DNA of 51,049 nucleotides from Limnohabitans sp. DM1 (GCF_001269385.1 NZ_CXOO01000044.1:1-51049), one strand, 5' to 3'; shown: positions 20,761 to 28,989, counted from the first letter of the stretch. Numbers and translations: made by a program. Notes: generated by a model not told the origin, from the sequence alone.

Positions 20761-21090
20761 ATGGAAACACGTGCAGTCCTCCGGGGCGTCCGTTTGTCGG
20801 TCGATAAAGGCCGCCTGGTCGCCGATTTGATTCGCGGTAAAAAAGTGGATCAAGCTCTGAACATCCTGACCTTCACGCAGAAAAAAGCTGCGGGCATCGT
20901 CAAGAAGGTTCTCGAATCCGCCATCGCCAACGCTGAACACAACGACGGCGCCGACATCGACGAGTTGAAGGTGAAAACCATCTACGTCGAGCAAGGCACC
21001 ACGCTCAAGCGTTTCACCGCCCGCGCCAAAGGCCGTGGCAACCGCATCAGCAAACCCACATGCCATGTGTATGTGACGGTCGGCAACTAA
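20761..21090 (+). CDS. rplV: 50S ribosomal protein L22
   Basis: 109 residues, with [18 protein letters not shown] and the beta-hairpin loop [13 protein letters not shown] that reaches into the exit tunnel, the place of macrolide-resistance changes. No such change is evident. GGAAAG stands before the ATG. Confidence 0.99.
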   Translation: METRAVLRGVRLSVDKGRLVADLIRGKKVDQALNILTFTQKKAAGIVKKVLESAIANAEHNDGADIDELKVKTIYVEQGTTLKRFTARAKGRGNRISKPTCHVYVTVGN

Positions 21091-21104
21091 GCCAGGGAAG
21101 AAAC

Positions 21105-21983
21105 ATGGGACAAAAAATCCATCCTACCGGCTTCCGTTTGGCCGTCAGCCGTAACTGGTCCAGCCGTTGGTACGCCAGCAACAAAGACTTCGCCGGCATG
21201 CTGGCTGAAGACATCAAGGTGCGTGAGTACCTCAAGGCCAAGCTCAAGAACGCCGCGGTTTCCCGCGTGCTGATCGAGCGTCCAGCCAAGAGCGCCCGCA
21301 TCACCATCTTCTCGGCTCGTCCAGGTGTGGTGATCGGCAAAAAAGGCGAAGACATCGAGTTGCTCAAAAAAGAACTCGCTGCTCGTCTGGGCGTGCCTGT
21401 CGCAGTCAACATCGAAGAAGTGCGCAAGCCTGAAATCGATGCCCAGCTGATCGCTGACAGCATCACCCAGCAGCTCGAAAAGCGGATCATGTTCCGCCGC
21501 GCCATGAAGCGTGCCATGCAAAACGCCATGCGTCTGGGTGCCCAAGGCATTAAGATCATGTCGGCTGGTCGTCTGAACGGCATTGAAATTGCCCGTACCG
21601 AGTGGTACCGCGAAGGCCGCGTGCCATTGCACACCCTGCGTGCGGACATCGACTACGCCACTTCTGAAGCCAAGACCACTTACGGCGTCATCGGCGTCAA
21701 GGTCTGGGTCTACAAGGGTGACACTTTGGGTCGCAACGATGCGCCAGCTCTGGCTGAGCCTCGTGCCGAAGAAGAGCGCCGTCCGCGTGGTCCACGCCGT
21801 GATGCCCGTCCTGGTGAGCGCCCCGCAGGCGATCGCCGTGGCGGCCCACGTCGGCCCGCTGGCACCAACACAGCACCCACCGACGGCAGCGACAAACCTG
21901 CCGGCGCGGGTGGTGATGCCAAACCCGCCGTTAAGCGCGTACGTACAGTCGCCGCGCCAGCTGCAGCAGCTGACGGTCAATAA
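21105..21983 (+). CDS. rpsC: 30S ribosomal protein S3 with long C-terminal extension
   Basis: 292 residues from ATG 21105, compared with about 233 in E. coli. The body is ordinary: [18 protein letters not shown], the KH domain motif [12 protein letters not shown], and [17 protein letters not shown]. From about residue 215 it continues as ~75 residues rich in Pro, Arg, Gly and Ala, with repeated RRP/GPRR groups, ending [10 protein letters not shown]. The tail has the character of a disordered, RNA-binding extension. Similar tails are known in Comamonadaceae S3; the role is unknown. Confidence 0.98.
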   Translation: MGQKIHPTGFRLAVSRNWSSRWYASNKDFAGMLAEDIKVREYLKAKLKNAAVSRVLIERPAKSARITIFSARPGVVIGKKGEDIELLKKELAARLGVPVAVNIEEVRKPEIDAQLIADSITQQLEKRIMFRRAMKRAMQNAMRLGAQGIKIMSAGRLNGIEIARTEWYREGRVPLHTLRADIDYATSEAKTTYGVIGVKVWVYKGDTLGRNDAPALAEPRAEEERRPRGPRRDARPGERPAGDRRGGPRRPAGTNTAPTDGSDKPAGAGGDAKPAVKRVRTVAAPAAAADGQ

Positions 21984-21994
21984 GGAGTAACAAC

Positions 21995-22411
21995 ATGCTG
22001 CAACCTGCTCGCAGAAAGTTCCGCAAGGAACAGAAAGGCCGCAACACCGGCGTCGCTACCCGTGGCAACACGGTGGCGTTCGGTGACTTCGGCCTAAAGT
22101 CCACAGACCGTGGCCGTTTGACGGCCCGCCAGATCGAATCCGCACGCCGTGCGATTTCCCGTCACGTCAAACGTGGCGGCCGCATCTGGATTCGTGTGTT
22201 CCCTGACAAGCCGATTTCCACCAAGCCTGCTGAAGTGCGTATGGGTAACGGTAAAGGTAACCCCGAATACTACGTGGCCGAGATCCAGCCCGGTAAGGTG
22301 CTCTACGAAATCGTGGGCGTGCCTGAAGAGTTGGCCCGTGAAGCCTTCAAATTGGCCGCTGCCAAGTTGCCCCTGCGTACCACTTTTGTGGCGCGCATGA
22401 TTGGCCAATAA
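21995..22411 (+). CDS. rplP: 50S ribosomal protein L16
   Basis: 138 residues, with [12 protein letters not shown] at the start, [16 protein letters not shown], and [13 protein letters not shown] in the middle. It stabilises tRNA in the A and P sites. The gene follows rpsC after 11 bases with AAGGAG as its ribosome binding site. Confidence 0.99.
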   Translation: MLQPARRKFRKEQKGRNTGVATRGNTVAFGDFGLKSTDRGRLTARQIESARRAISRHVKRGGRIWIRVFPDKPISTKPAEVRMGNGKGNPEYYVAEIQPGKVLYEIVGVPEELAREAFKLAAAKLPLRTTFVARMIGQ

Positions 22412-22428
22412 TTCAGGAGAAACAAGAA

Positions 22429-22623
22429 ATGAACGCTGCTGAATTGCGCCAAAAAGACGTTGCTGGTGTGAAAGACGAAATCAAAGCGCTGCAAAAAGCC
22501 CACTTTGGCCTTCGTATGCAAAAAGCCACACAACAACTTGGCAACACCGGTACGCTGAGCCAGACTCGCCGTGCCATCGCCCGAGCCAAAACCATCCTTG
22601 CCCAAAAGCAAGCCGCCAAGTAA
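22429..22623 (+). CDS. rpmC: 50S ribosomal protein L29
   Basis: 64 residues: [18 protein letters not shown], then [15 protein letters not shown] and a final basic helix [12 protein letters not shown]. Together with L23 it lies at the tunnel exit. Small helical protein, standard length. Confidence 0.98.
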   Translation: MNAAELRQKDVAGVKDEIKALQKAHFGLRMQKATQQLGNTGTLSQTRRAIARAKTILAQKQAAK

Positions 22624-22632
22624 GGAGTGACC

Positions 22633-22902
22633 ATGACGGAAGCTAAAACATCCCTCAAGCGCACCTTGATTGGCAAGGTTGTCAGCGACAAGCGCGCCAA
22701 GACCGTGACCGTGCTGGTCGAGCGTCGTGTGAAACACGCCCTCTACGGCAAGATCGTGGCCAAGTCGAGCAAGTACCACGCGCACGACGAAACAGGTGAG
22801 TACCACCTGGGCGACACCATCGAAATCACGGAAAGCCGTCCGATTTCGAAGACCAAAAACTGGGTCGCTACGCGCCTGGTTCAGAAAGCTGCTGCCGTTT
22901 AA
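22633..22902 (+). CDS. rpsQ: 30S ribosomal protein S17
   Basis: 89 residues from ATG 22633, with AAGGAG upstream; an in-frame GTG six bases earlier lies too near the ribosome binding site. [20 protein letters not shown] and [22 protein letters not shown] are diagnostic. It is the last gene of the string: a terminator follows at once and rplN does not. Confidence 0.99.
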   Translation: MTEAKTSLKRTLIGKVVSDKRAKTVTVLVERRVKHALYGKIVAKSSKYHAHDETGEYHLGDTIEITESRPISKTKNWVATRLVQKAAAV

Positions 22903-22937
22903 GCCCTTCAGGCCAACTGCTGCAAACTTTCTGAAAA

Positions 22938-22966
22938 CGACCCACAATGGTGGGTCGTTTTTTTTT
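22938..22966 (+). terminator. Terminator after rpsQ
   Basis: CGACCCAC-AATG-GTGGGTCG is a perfect eight-pair stem (22938-22957) followed by nine T. It closes the S10 string only 35 bases after the rpsQ stop. Confidence 0.92.
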
Positions 22967-23005
22967 ACCCTGGCAATATCGCCAAACCACAACAAGGAGC
23001 ACAAC

Positions 23006-23512
23006 ATGATCAAAGTCGGAGACACATTGCCCGCAGCCACATTGATGGAATACGTCGAAGTGGAAGGCAACGGTTGCAGCATTGGCCCCAACCCAGTGGA
23101 CGTGGCCAAAGCCACAGCGGGCAAGACCATCGCCCTGTTTGCCTTGCCAGGCGCCTTCACCCCCACCTGCTCGGCCAAACACGTACCCGGCTATGTGGAA
23201 AATTACGATGCCTTGAAGGCAGCCGGCGTGGACGAAATCTGGTGCGTGAGCGTGAACGACGCTTTCGTGATGGGTGCCTGGGCACGTGACCAGAAAACCG
23301 GTGCCAAAGTGCGCATGTTGGGCGACGGCAGTGGCGATTTCAGCAAAGCCACAGGCTTGACGCTGGACCTGACATCGCGTGGCATGGGTTTGCGAAGCAA
23401 TCGCTATTCCATGCTGGTCAAAGACGGCAAGGTGGCCACCTTGAACGTGGAAGGTCCTGGCAAATTTGAAGTCAGCGATGCGGGAACGCTGCTGGCCCAA
23501 GCCAAGGGCTGA
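23006..23512 (+). CDS. Peroxiredoxin (Prx5-type)
   Basis: 168 residues from ATG 23006, with AAGGAG upstream. The peroxidatic cysteine is in PGAFTPTCSAKHVPGY, and the helix DEIWCVSVNDAFVMGAWA with RMLGDGSGDF is typical of Prx5/AhpE-like thiol peroxidases. It reduces hydrogen peroxide or organic peroxides using glutathione or glutaredoxin. A further cysteine lies in WCVSVN, in the position often seen in this group. It is a separate gene after the ribosomal terminator. Its own terminator has been split by an insertion sequence. Confidence 0.95.
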   Translation: MIKVGDTLPAATLMEYVEVEGNGCSIGPNPVDVAKATAGKTIALFALPGAFTPTCSAKHVPGYVENYDALKAAGVDEIWCVSVNDAFVMGAWARDQKTGAKVRMLGDGSGDFSKATGLTLDLTSRGMGLRSNRYSMLVKDGKVATLNVEGPGKFEVSDAGTLLAQAKG

Positions 23513-23531
23513 GCTGGGTCAACCAGACAAA

Positions 23532-23546
23532 AAAGGGACCTTAGGT
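23532..23546 (+). terminator. Left half of the peroxiredoxin terminator, split by an IS
   Basis: AAAAAGGGACCTTAGGT ends at the IS boundary. The other half, ACCTTAGGTCCC plus ten T, is at 26588-26609. Joined with one copy of the 9-bp duplication they give GGGACC-TTA-GGTCCC with a long T tail, a complete terminator. Confidence 0.85.
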
Positions 23547-23549
23547 CTA

Positions 23550-23582
23550 ATGCCAGTCAGTTAAGAGCTGACTGGCATTTTT
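23550..23582 (+). terminator. Inward-reading terminator formed by the IS4-type left end
   Basis: ATGCCAGTCAG-TTAAGAG-CTGACTGGCAT is an 11-pair perfect stem (23550-23578) with five T at its end. Reading from the peroxiredoxin gene it would stop transcription within the first 35 bases of the element. The right end shares only the inner part of this palindrome. Confidence 0.7.
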
Positions 23583-23627
23583 GCTGGGTATTTGGCTGCC
23601 TTTGTTTTTACAACCCGAGGGTATGAA

Positions 23628-25266
23628 CCTAAATCCGGCAGTTATCACGCAGATTTGAGACGTTCTGCGGGGAGCCATGGCGGTAGCGGCCAGGTGATGT
23701 TCGCCACCACATAGTTCAGGAACGTCTTCCAGCGATCTGCCTGAGGCAACTGCTCCGCAACAGCCCTGACATGACCCAACGCCGCTCGGATGTTGCCGAT
23801 CAACGCCAGCAGCTTGCCCTTGGCCGCATGCATGGGTGTCAGATACAGCATGGTCTGTCCGGCATGTTTGACAGCCCGGCCCACACCGGCCAGCAATAAC
23901 GCTCTGCTAGTGATGGCCTCCATTCGTGCGCCCGGCTTGGCCGCCCTGCAGTACCAGCTCCACCAGTTGTAGACCAATGCAACAGCGCGCGCACTGCTCT
24001 GGCAGCGCTCAATGTCCTGGGTCGTGAAGCCCCCCCATCCCCACTGATTCTTCAGCTCGTCAAACCCGTTCTCGCAGTCGGCACGGTCACGGTAGAGTTG
24101 ACCAAAGGCGTCCAGCGCGTAGGCGCTGTTGGTCACCAGCACCGCGTACTCCCAAGCCTGCACGTCCTTGTCTGGCATCAGCAACTCGATCTGCTCGCCT
24201 GGCTCATTCTTGGCCTTGCGACTCAGTGCCAAATCCGTTTTGACGGCGCGACGCAAGACAACGACCCGACGCGATTTGTCCCAGCCCGAGAGTTTGAGAG
24301 TGTCTTCGACCGCGCTCCAACCTTGGTCGCTGGGGCCGGGCGTACTCCAGTCGTCACGCGCGAACTGGCGTGTCAACAACTTCTTAACCCCTACTGTCTG
24401 GCGCAGCTTGAACAGGTAGGGTTGGGCGCGATCCTCCAACTCTGCGATGAAAGGCTCGTTGCCAAAGCCGCAGTCTCCTCGGACCAGGGCAGGGCGCTGC
24501 TCGGGCGTGAGTTTGTCCAGCACGCCGATGAGACCCGGTCGCGCTTTGGCCGCGCTGTGCTCCTTGCCGGGTGAGACCACAACGTCCAGCACCAAGCGCA
24601 GGCTGCCAACCCAGTACGTGTGCAGCGCGTGGCTGGGGCGCCCGGGTTTATGGGGGTTGTAGCTGACCTGTGCGCCGCTTTGTTTCCCATACAGCGGTTT
24701 GATGGTGGTGTCGATGTCCAGTATCCACGGGGTGCTCAATGCAGCTTGCACGCTGCCCATGAGTTGGGGCCCAAGACACTCTTGGCTTTGCTGGGCGCTT
24801 ATGCGCGAGAGCGAGCGGCGCAGCGCGTCTTCACTGATGATTTTCTTCATCCCCAGAATCTGCGCACTCATGGCATCGCCTCGCAAAGCGGTAATGTGGG
24901 CGTAGCGGTTGTGGCCTGCCAGTAACGCCAGTAGCCATGTACCCAGCACATCCCGTTTACTTGGGGCGTTGGGGCTGGTGTAACTTAATGGGCAGCTATC
25001 GAGCCAGGAGTCGTACACGCCCGTGGTGGTCAAAAACTCGGCGAAGAACGCCAGTTGTGCATTGGGCGTGGCGCTGGCACCATGGTCCCACTGCACGTGA
25101 ATTCGCCCCCCTGGGGTGTCCACCGCCATCGCATCCGGGACCTGCGCTTGAACCGCCAGCTGACGCCTTTTTGCTTCACCCATTTGGTGACCTCGATAAA
25201 TCCGTTGAAACTAGCTCCCAGTCTAGCTTTTAGCCGGTTTACGCACTGTCAACTGCCGGAAATAGG
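23628..25266 (-). mobile_element. IS1380-family insertion sequence (1639 bp), nested
   Basis: The ends are CCTAAATCCGGCAGTT at the left and, inverted, CCTATTTCCGGCAGTT at the right, 14 of 16 bases alike. Direct ATGAA copies flank them (23623-23627, 25267-25271). The one gene inside is an apparently intact IS1380 transposase. It landed in the 3' end of the IS4-type transposase gene. Confidence 0.92.
23645..25183 (-). CDS. IS1380-family transposase
   Basis: 512 residues, full length. The acidic residues of the DDE triad sit in ILDIDTTIKPLYG, LVRGDCGFGNE and YRDRADCENGFDELKNQWG, the last being the IS1380 signature. No stop or shift, so it is probably active. The start MGEAKRRQ is preceded by a weak purine-rich stretch. 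It runs on the same strand as the interrupted IS4-type transposase. Confidence 0.94.
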   Translation of the reverse strand: MGEAKRRQLAVQAQVPDAMAVDTPGGRIHVQWDHGASATPNAQLAFFAEFLTTTGVYDSWLDSCPLSYTSPNAPSKRDVLGTWLLALLAGHNRYAHITALRGDAMSAQILGMKKIISEDALRRSLSRISAQQSQECLGPQLMGSVQAALSTPWILDIDTTIKPLYGKQSGAQVSYNPHKPGRPSHALHTYWVGSLRLVLDVVVSPGKEHSAAKARPGLIGVLDKLTPEQRPALVRGDCGFGNEPFIAELEDRAQPYLFKLRQTVGVKKLLTRQFARDDWSTPGPSDQGWSAVEDTLKLSGWDKSRRVVVLRRAVKTDLALSRKAKNEPGEQIELLMPDKDVQAWEYAVLVTNSAYALDAFGQLYRDRADCENGFDELKNQWGWGGFTTQDIERCQSSARAVALVYNWWSWYCRAAKPGARMEAITSRALLLAGVGRAVKHAGQTMLYLTPMHAAKGKLLALIGNIRAALGHVRAVAEQLPQADRWKTFLNYVVANITWPLPPWLPAERLKSA

Positions 25267-26512
25267 ATGAACGTTTACGCCTTGGCGGCAAAACAAATAA
25301 ATGTGCCTGGTCAAACAACAGCTGCAACCGTTTGGGCAACGTCCCAGCCGACTCCAGGGGCGCAAAACGCAACAGATCAATGATGGCCATACTCGCAACG
25401 TGAAAGCCCATACGCAATGGCTCCACCTTCACGTGTGCAGCCATCTGGCGCATCAGTCTGCGCAACAACGTATATGCAATCAGCACGCCCCACAGCTCCT
25501 GTCGCACCAGCTGCGGCTGTTTGCTGCGCAGCGTCCATTGCGAACTTTGCAATGAGTGCTTGATCTCCCGAAATCCCAACTCAATCTCCCAGCGCTGCAT
25601 GTACAGCTTGGCCAGTTCTTTGGCCGGATAGCGACTCGCATCCGTCAGCGATGTGATGAACCGGCGCTTGCGCCCACCCAGCTGCACCTCGATCAAACGG
25701 GCTTGCCAATGGCTTGGCAATTTCGGATCGATCTTTCTGGCCGTCGGCGACACTGGCATGCTGACCAAACTGTCATGCTCATCGTGTTGGACGATCACTT
25801 CGTGGCGCAAGTTGTCTTTGGCTCGCATCAGCCAGTGCCTGTCTTGTCCCCGCGACTGCCAGTTGAGCAAAAAGGCTGCCGAGAAGTAGGCCCGATCAAA
25901 CACGGTCAGGGACTGATCGATGTTTTGTAAAACTGCTGCCAGCGTCAGCTCGCCCTGACTCATGGCGCCCATGCGTGCATCGAGCAACTCATGACTGTAC
26001 GTATCCATCAGGCAGACTGCTCGAATTTGAGGCCACCCACCCGAGCCATGTTGATTGCTGCTGCTGCCCAAGGCCAAGCGGTTGTCTGGGGAATCGGGTG
26101 TCGCCCAGACAACGCCATCAACGGCCAGAAGGCACAGGCCCAGCACGCGCTGACAGACGCACTCGCAGGCTGTCCACCCCTGACAAAGCAGGCGAAACAA
26201 ATGTGCCAAAGGCTCTTCGCCCAAACGTTGGCGCCCGGCAACGGCAGCGCTGGGCACGCTTAAGGGTTGATTGTGCAACGTCAATTGCAGCTGCCTGGCC
26301 ACGTCCCAGATGGGCTGATTGCGAAAAAGAGCCAATCCGATGACCAGCCAAATAACGTGTTCGGCAGGCAGCTTGCGTCGTCGTATGGAGGCTTTGCCTG
26401 TGGCGCTCAGGACTTGGGTAATCCACTGAGGGTCGATAAGGCTGCTGAGTTGATCCAGCCGCTGGGGGGTGCGTTGAAGTGTTTGGGAAAGATCGTTTTG
26501 CAGCCAGCTCAT
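25223..26512 (-). CDS. IS4-family transposase, C-terminus replaced by the nested IS1380 end
   Basis: 429 residues. DDE residues lie in LLAVDGVVW, TVFDRAYFSA and RWEIELGFREIKHSLQ (the YREK-like box of IS4). After PPRRKRS the frame enters the IS1380 end and reads SYFRQLTVRKPAKS, then stops. Joining across the deleted element gives instead RKRSYPRVVKTKAAKYPAKM plus PVSS and a stop within the left inverted repeat, the normal kind of IS4 ending. The catalytic core is intact, so activity may survive with a foreign 13-residue tail. Confidence 0.9.
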   Translation of the reverse strand: MSWLQNDLSQTLQRTPQRLDQLSSLIDPQWITQVLSATGKASIRRRKLPAEHVIWLVIGLALFRNQPIWDVARQLQLTLHNQPLSVPSAAVAGRQRLGEEPLAHLFRLLCQGWTACECVCQRVLGLCLLAVDGVVWATPDSPDNRLALGSSSNQHGSGGWPQIRAVCLMDTYSHELLDARMGAMSQGELTLAAVLQNIDQSLTVFDRAYFSAAFLLNWQSRGQDRHWLMRAKDNLRHEVIVQHDEHDSLVSMPVSPTARKIDPKLPSHWQARLIEVQLGGRKRRFITSLTDASRYPAKELAKLYMQRWEIELGFREIKHSLQSSQWTLRSKQPQLVRQELWGVLIAYTLLRRLMRQMAAHVKVEPLRMGFHVASMAIIDLLRFAPLESAGTLPKRLQLLFDQAHLFVLPPRRKRSSYFRQLTVRKPAKS

Positions 26513-26587
26513 GAAAAAGGGAACCGTGTTTGAACAGGGTTCCCTTTTTAAATTAAAACCGGTCAGCTCTTAACTGACTGGCATTAG

Positions 26588-26609
26588 ACCTTAGGTCCCT
26601 TTTTTTTTA
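26588..26609 (+). terminator. Right half of the peroxiredoxin terminator
   Basis: ACCTTAGGTCCC and ten T. The palindromic 9-bp target copy here, plus the T run, is the second arm of the hairpin described at 23532-23546. On the minus strand the two arms no longer meet, so no hairpin forms across the element. Confidence 0.8.
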
Positions 26610-26648
26610 CGCATGCTGGTCAAGGTGTCAAGCTGGCCGACACACCAG

Positions 26649-27188
26649 TCAGGCAATGTCCACTTTGAGGTAATGTGCCCCAGCGTGCGGGTTATGGTAG
26701 TAGGGTGGAATTTCGACAAAACCCAAATCCTCGTACAAGGCGCGAGCGGCCTCCATGTCGTCCAGGGTGTCGAGCAAGACGCAGTGATAGGCCGCAGCGC
26801 GGGCTGCATCCAGAATGCCTTCAGTCAGCAAGCGGCCCAGTCCCAGACCCCGGTAGGCAGGGCGCACATACAGGCGCTTCATCTCGGCGGCATTGGCATA
26901 GTCGCTGGCATCGAATGGCCGCAAGGCGCAGCACCCGGCCACTTCACCGTCCACCCAAGCCAAAAGCAAGGCACCACGGGGTTCGCTGTACTCGCCAGGC
27001 AGGGTATTGAGCTCCTGCTCAAAACCCTGAAAACACAAATCCACATTCAGGCTGGCCGCGTACTCCATGAAAATGGTGCGCGTGGCCAGCCAATCGGTCG
27101 CATGCATGGGGTTTCGCAGCGCAATGACGGGTGTTTCAGACGATGGATTCAAGGGGGGAACCTCCTCAGGCGGGCAGTGTAAGGGCAT
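26649..27188 (-). CDS. GNAT-family N-acetyltransferase
   Basis: 179 residues from ATG 27188. The acetyl-CoA binding motif is MKRLYVRPAYRGLGLGRLL (RGLGLG pyrophosphate loop). LLDTLDDMEAARALYEDLGF and the final Tyr-rich part are standard GNAT motif B. The first ~30 residues are weakly conserved, so translation could start at the internal MHATDW. The ATG lies two bases after the cytochrome b561 stop, so the two are probably one transcript. The substrate is unknown. Confidence 0.88.
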   Translation of the reverse strand: MPLHCPPEEVPPLNPSSETPVIALRNPMHATDWLATRTIFMEYAASLNVDLCFQGFEQELNTLPGEYSEPRGALLLAWVDGEVAGCCALRPFDASDYANAAEMKRLYVRPAYRGLGLGRLLTEGILDAARAAAYHCVLLDTLDDMEAARALYEDLGFVEIPPYYHNPHAGAHYLKVDIA

Positions 27189-27190
27189 GA

Positions 27191-27865
27191 TCAGCCCGCA
27201 AGGGACAGCAATCCATAAACGGCCAATGCCGACAGACCCAAGAGCAGCAAGGCCCCAAGGCGGTGGCGCAGTTGATCCTGCGAGGTAGGAACCGGCTCAG
27301 GCAAGCTTTTGTCACCGTGGATCATGGCGGGCACCAAGGGCGGATGTTTCCTGAAACGGTGCCAAAGCAAAGCCAGCAAGTGCAAGACCACCAACAAAAT
27401 GATGATCAGCTTGCCCCAATTCTTGTGCCAGGCCGAAGCCCATGACACCCAGCTGCCGGAGACCAGTGCCGTCAAAGGTCCGGCGTTGGCGATTTCGTCG
27501 TCACTGATCAAACCGGTTGACACCTGAAACAACAGAAAAAACAGCATGGCGAGAATGGACCAGGAGCCAAGGGGGTTGTGCCCGGCTTCGGTCCGTTCGG
27601 CAGAAGGTGTTTGCAAGTAGGCCAAAGCATGTCGTGGGTGCAAGGGCAAACTGGACCAGCGAGACCAATGACCACCCGCAAACCCCCAAGCTAGCCTGAA
27701 AAGCACCAAAGTGAGTACAGCATAGCCCAAGCGGAAATGCCACACCATGGCGTTACCCCCCACATTGCCCGTGATGACCAAGCCAATCACACAAGCGGCC
27801 AATGCCCAATGGAACAAGCGGGTGGGCAGATCCCAAATGCGAACTGTGAACATGGGCACTTTCAT
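27191..27865 (-). CDS. Cytochrome b561-type membrane protein
   Basis: 224 residues from ATG 27865 (the next in-frame ATG, 27853, begins MFTVRIWDLPTRLFHW). That start is typical of di-haem b561 proteins related to Ni/Fe-hydrogenase b subunits. Haem-ligand histidines can be seen in RLFHWAL, VWHFRLGY, and near LVVLHLLALLWHRF. Four main helices plus a final one. It would pass electrons across the inner membrane. It is divergent from a cytochrome c' gene 80 bp away, the usual partner type for such proteins in Burkholderiales. Confidence 0.88.
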   Translation of the reverse strand: MKVPMFTVRIWDLPTRLFHWALAACVIGLVITGNVGGNAMVWHFRLGYAVLTLVLFRLAWGFAGGHWSRWSSLPLHPRHALAYLQTPSAERTEAGHNPLGSWSILAMLFFLLFQVSTGLISDDEIANAGPLTALVSGSWVSWASAWHKNWGKLIIILLVVLHLLALLWHRFRKHPPLVPAMIHGDKSLPEPVPTSQDQLRHRLGALLLLGLSALAVYGLLSLAG

Positions 27866-27945
27866 GGATGCGAAAAAGGGAAAATTATGCGAGACTGGTT
27901 CAAGGATAAATCTTTTCAACCCTTAGACCATGATGGGAGTCAAAC

Positions 27946-28398
27946 ATGAAATACACAACGCGCTGCGCTGGTGCTTTGTTGCTGGTGGCGATGGGCCTGC
28001 CCGCCCAGGCGCAATTTGCCAAACCCGAAGATGCCATCAAATACCGCAAGGCCAGTTTCACGGTGATGGCGGCGCATTTCGGCCGACTCGGTGCCATGGC
28101 CAATGGCCGCACGCCCTACGATGCCAAGGCGGCAGCTGACAACGCCGATGTGGTGGTCACCCTGTCCAAGTTGCCTTGGGCGGCGTTTGGGGAAGGCACC
28201 GACAAAGGTGACACCCGTGCCAAGCCAGAGGTCTGGAAAGAAGCTGCCAAGTACAAAGAAGCGGCTGACAAAATGCAAGCCGAAATCGTGAAGCTGAATA
28301 CCGCAGCCAAAGCGGGCAACATTGATGCCCTGAAGGTGGCATTTGGTCCGGCAGCCGCCTCGTGCAAGGCGTGCCACGACAATTTCCGCAAGGACTAA
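27946..28398 (+). CDS. Cytochrome c' / c556 family protein
   Basis: 150 residues. The signal peptide MKYTTRCAGALLLVAMGLPAQA is followed by a four-helix bundle, with the haem attachment site CKACH near the C-terminus (residues ~140-144), as in cytochromes c'. A periplasmic electron carrier or NO-binding protein. It is divergent from cytochrome b561 and was probably paired with it in function. Confidence 0.92.
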   Translation: MKYTTRCAGALLLVAMGLPAQAQFAKPEDAIKYRKASFTVMAAHFGRLGAMANGRTPYDAKAAADNADVVVTLSKLPWAAFGEGTDKGDTRAKPEVWKEAAKYKEAADKMQAEIVKLNTAAKAGNIDALKVAFGPAAASCKACHDNFRKD

Positions 28399-28461
28399 AA
28401 GCTGCATCGACAGCACAACCGGGTCAGCGCGGCCCGGTTGCTGGTGTGACGGACATGCGAA

Positions 28462-28989
28462 TCAGGATTCGGCCAGCAGCTTGTCGATCAACTGGTGCAG
28501 TTCGACAAAGTCAGGCGTACCCACAAAGCGTTTGACGATTTGCCCTTGCTTGTTCACCAAAAAGGTGGTAGGCGTGAGTTTGACATCGCCCCAAGCGCGC
28601 GCAACAACCCCGGTGTTGTCAATGGCCACTTTGAAGGGCAACTGACGTGATTGCGCAAAGTTGACCACGTAGCTGGGCGGGTCGTAGCTCATGGCCACGG
28701 CCACGGTTTCATAGCCCCGGTCCTTGAACTTGTTGTGGGTGGCGATCAGCTCGGGCATTTCGGCCACACACGAGGTGCAGCTGGTGGCCCAGAAATTGAC
28801 CAAAGATACTTTTCCTTGCAATTGCTGCGTGCTCACGGTGCTGCCGTCGAGCAAAACGAAGGAAGATTCGGGCGCACGCTCACCCGCACACCCCCACAGG
28901 GCCAGCAGCAAGCCGAGCGTGCAAGCCCCATTCAACACACGACGGCCCACAGGCTGCAGATTCCAGGGAGTATTCAGGTGGTTCTTCAT
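28462..28989 (-). CDS. TlpA/ResA-like thioredoxin-fold lipoprotein
   Basis: 175 residues from ATG 28989. A lipobox LALWGC at residues ~29-34 predicts a lipoprotein anchored outside the inner membrane. The thioredoxin active site is WATSCTSC (CxxC = C-T-S-C), and the cis-proline lies in LTPTTFLVNKQG. It would reduce or oxidise thiols of exported proteins such as c-type cytochromes, which fits the cytochrome genes beside it. Its start region overlaps the start of the DUF4197 gene on the other strand. Confidence 0.9.
   Translation of the reverse strand: MKNHLNTPWNLQPVGRRVLNGACTLGLLLALWGCAGERAPESSFVLLDGSTVSTQQLQGKVSLVNFWATSCTSCVAEMPELIATHNKFKDRGYETVAVAMSYDPPSYVVNFAQSRQLPFKVAIDNTGVVARAWGDVKLTPTTFLVNKQGQIVKRFVGTPDFVELHQLIDKLLAES

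Larger units (their letters stand above)
23547..26587 (-). mobile_element. IS4-family insertion sequence (1397 bp) interrupted by an IS1380-family element
   Basis: Perfect 26-bp inverted repeats end the element (23547-23572 and 26562-26587, outer sequence CTAATGCCAGTCAG). They are flanked by direct 9-bp copies of ACCTTAGGT (23538-23546, 26588-26596). Removing the inner 1639-bp element and one 5-bp duplication leaves 1397 bp with one transposase gene on the minus strand. The perfect ends and clean duplications point to a recent insertion. Confidence 0.93.

Noticed and set aside
23547..26587. Composite transposon made of two IS elements
   Set aside because: The two transposases belong to different families and one lies wholly inside the other with its own repeats and duplication; there is no cargo between two like copies.
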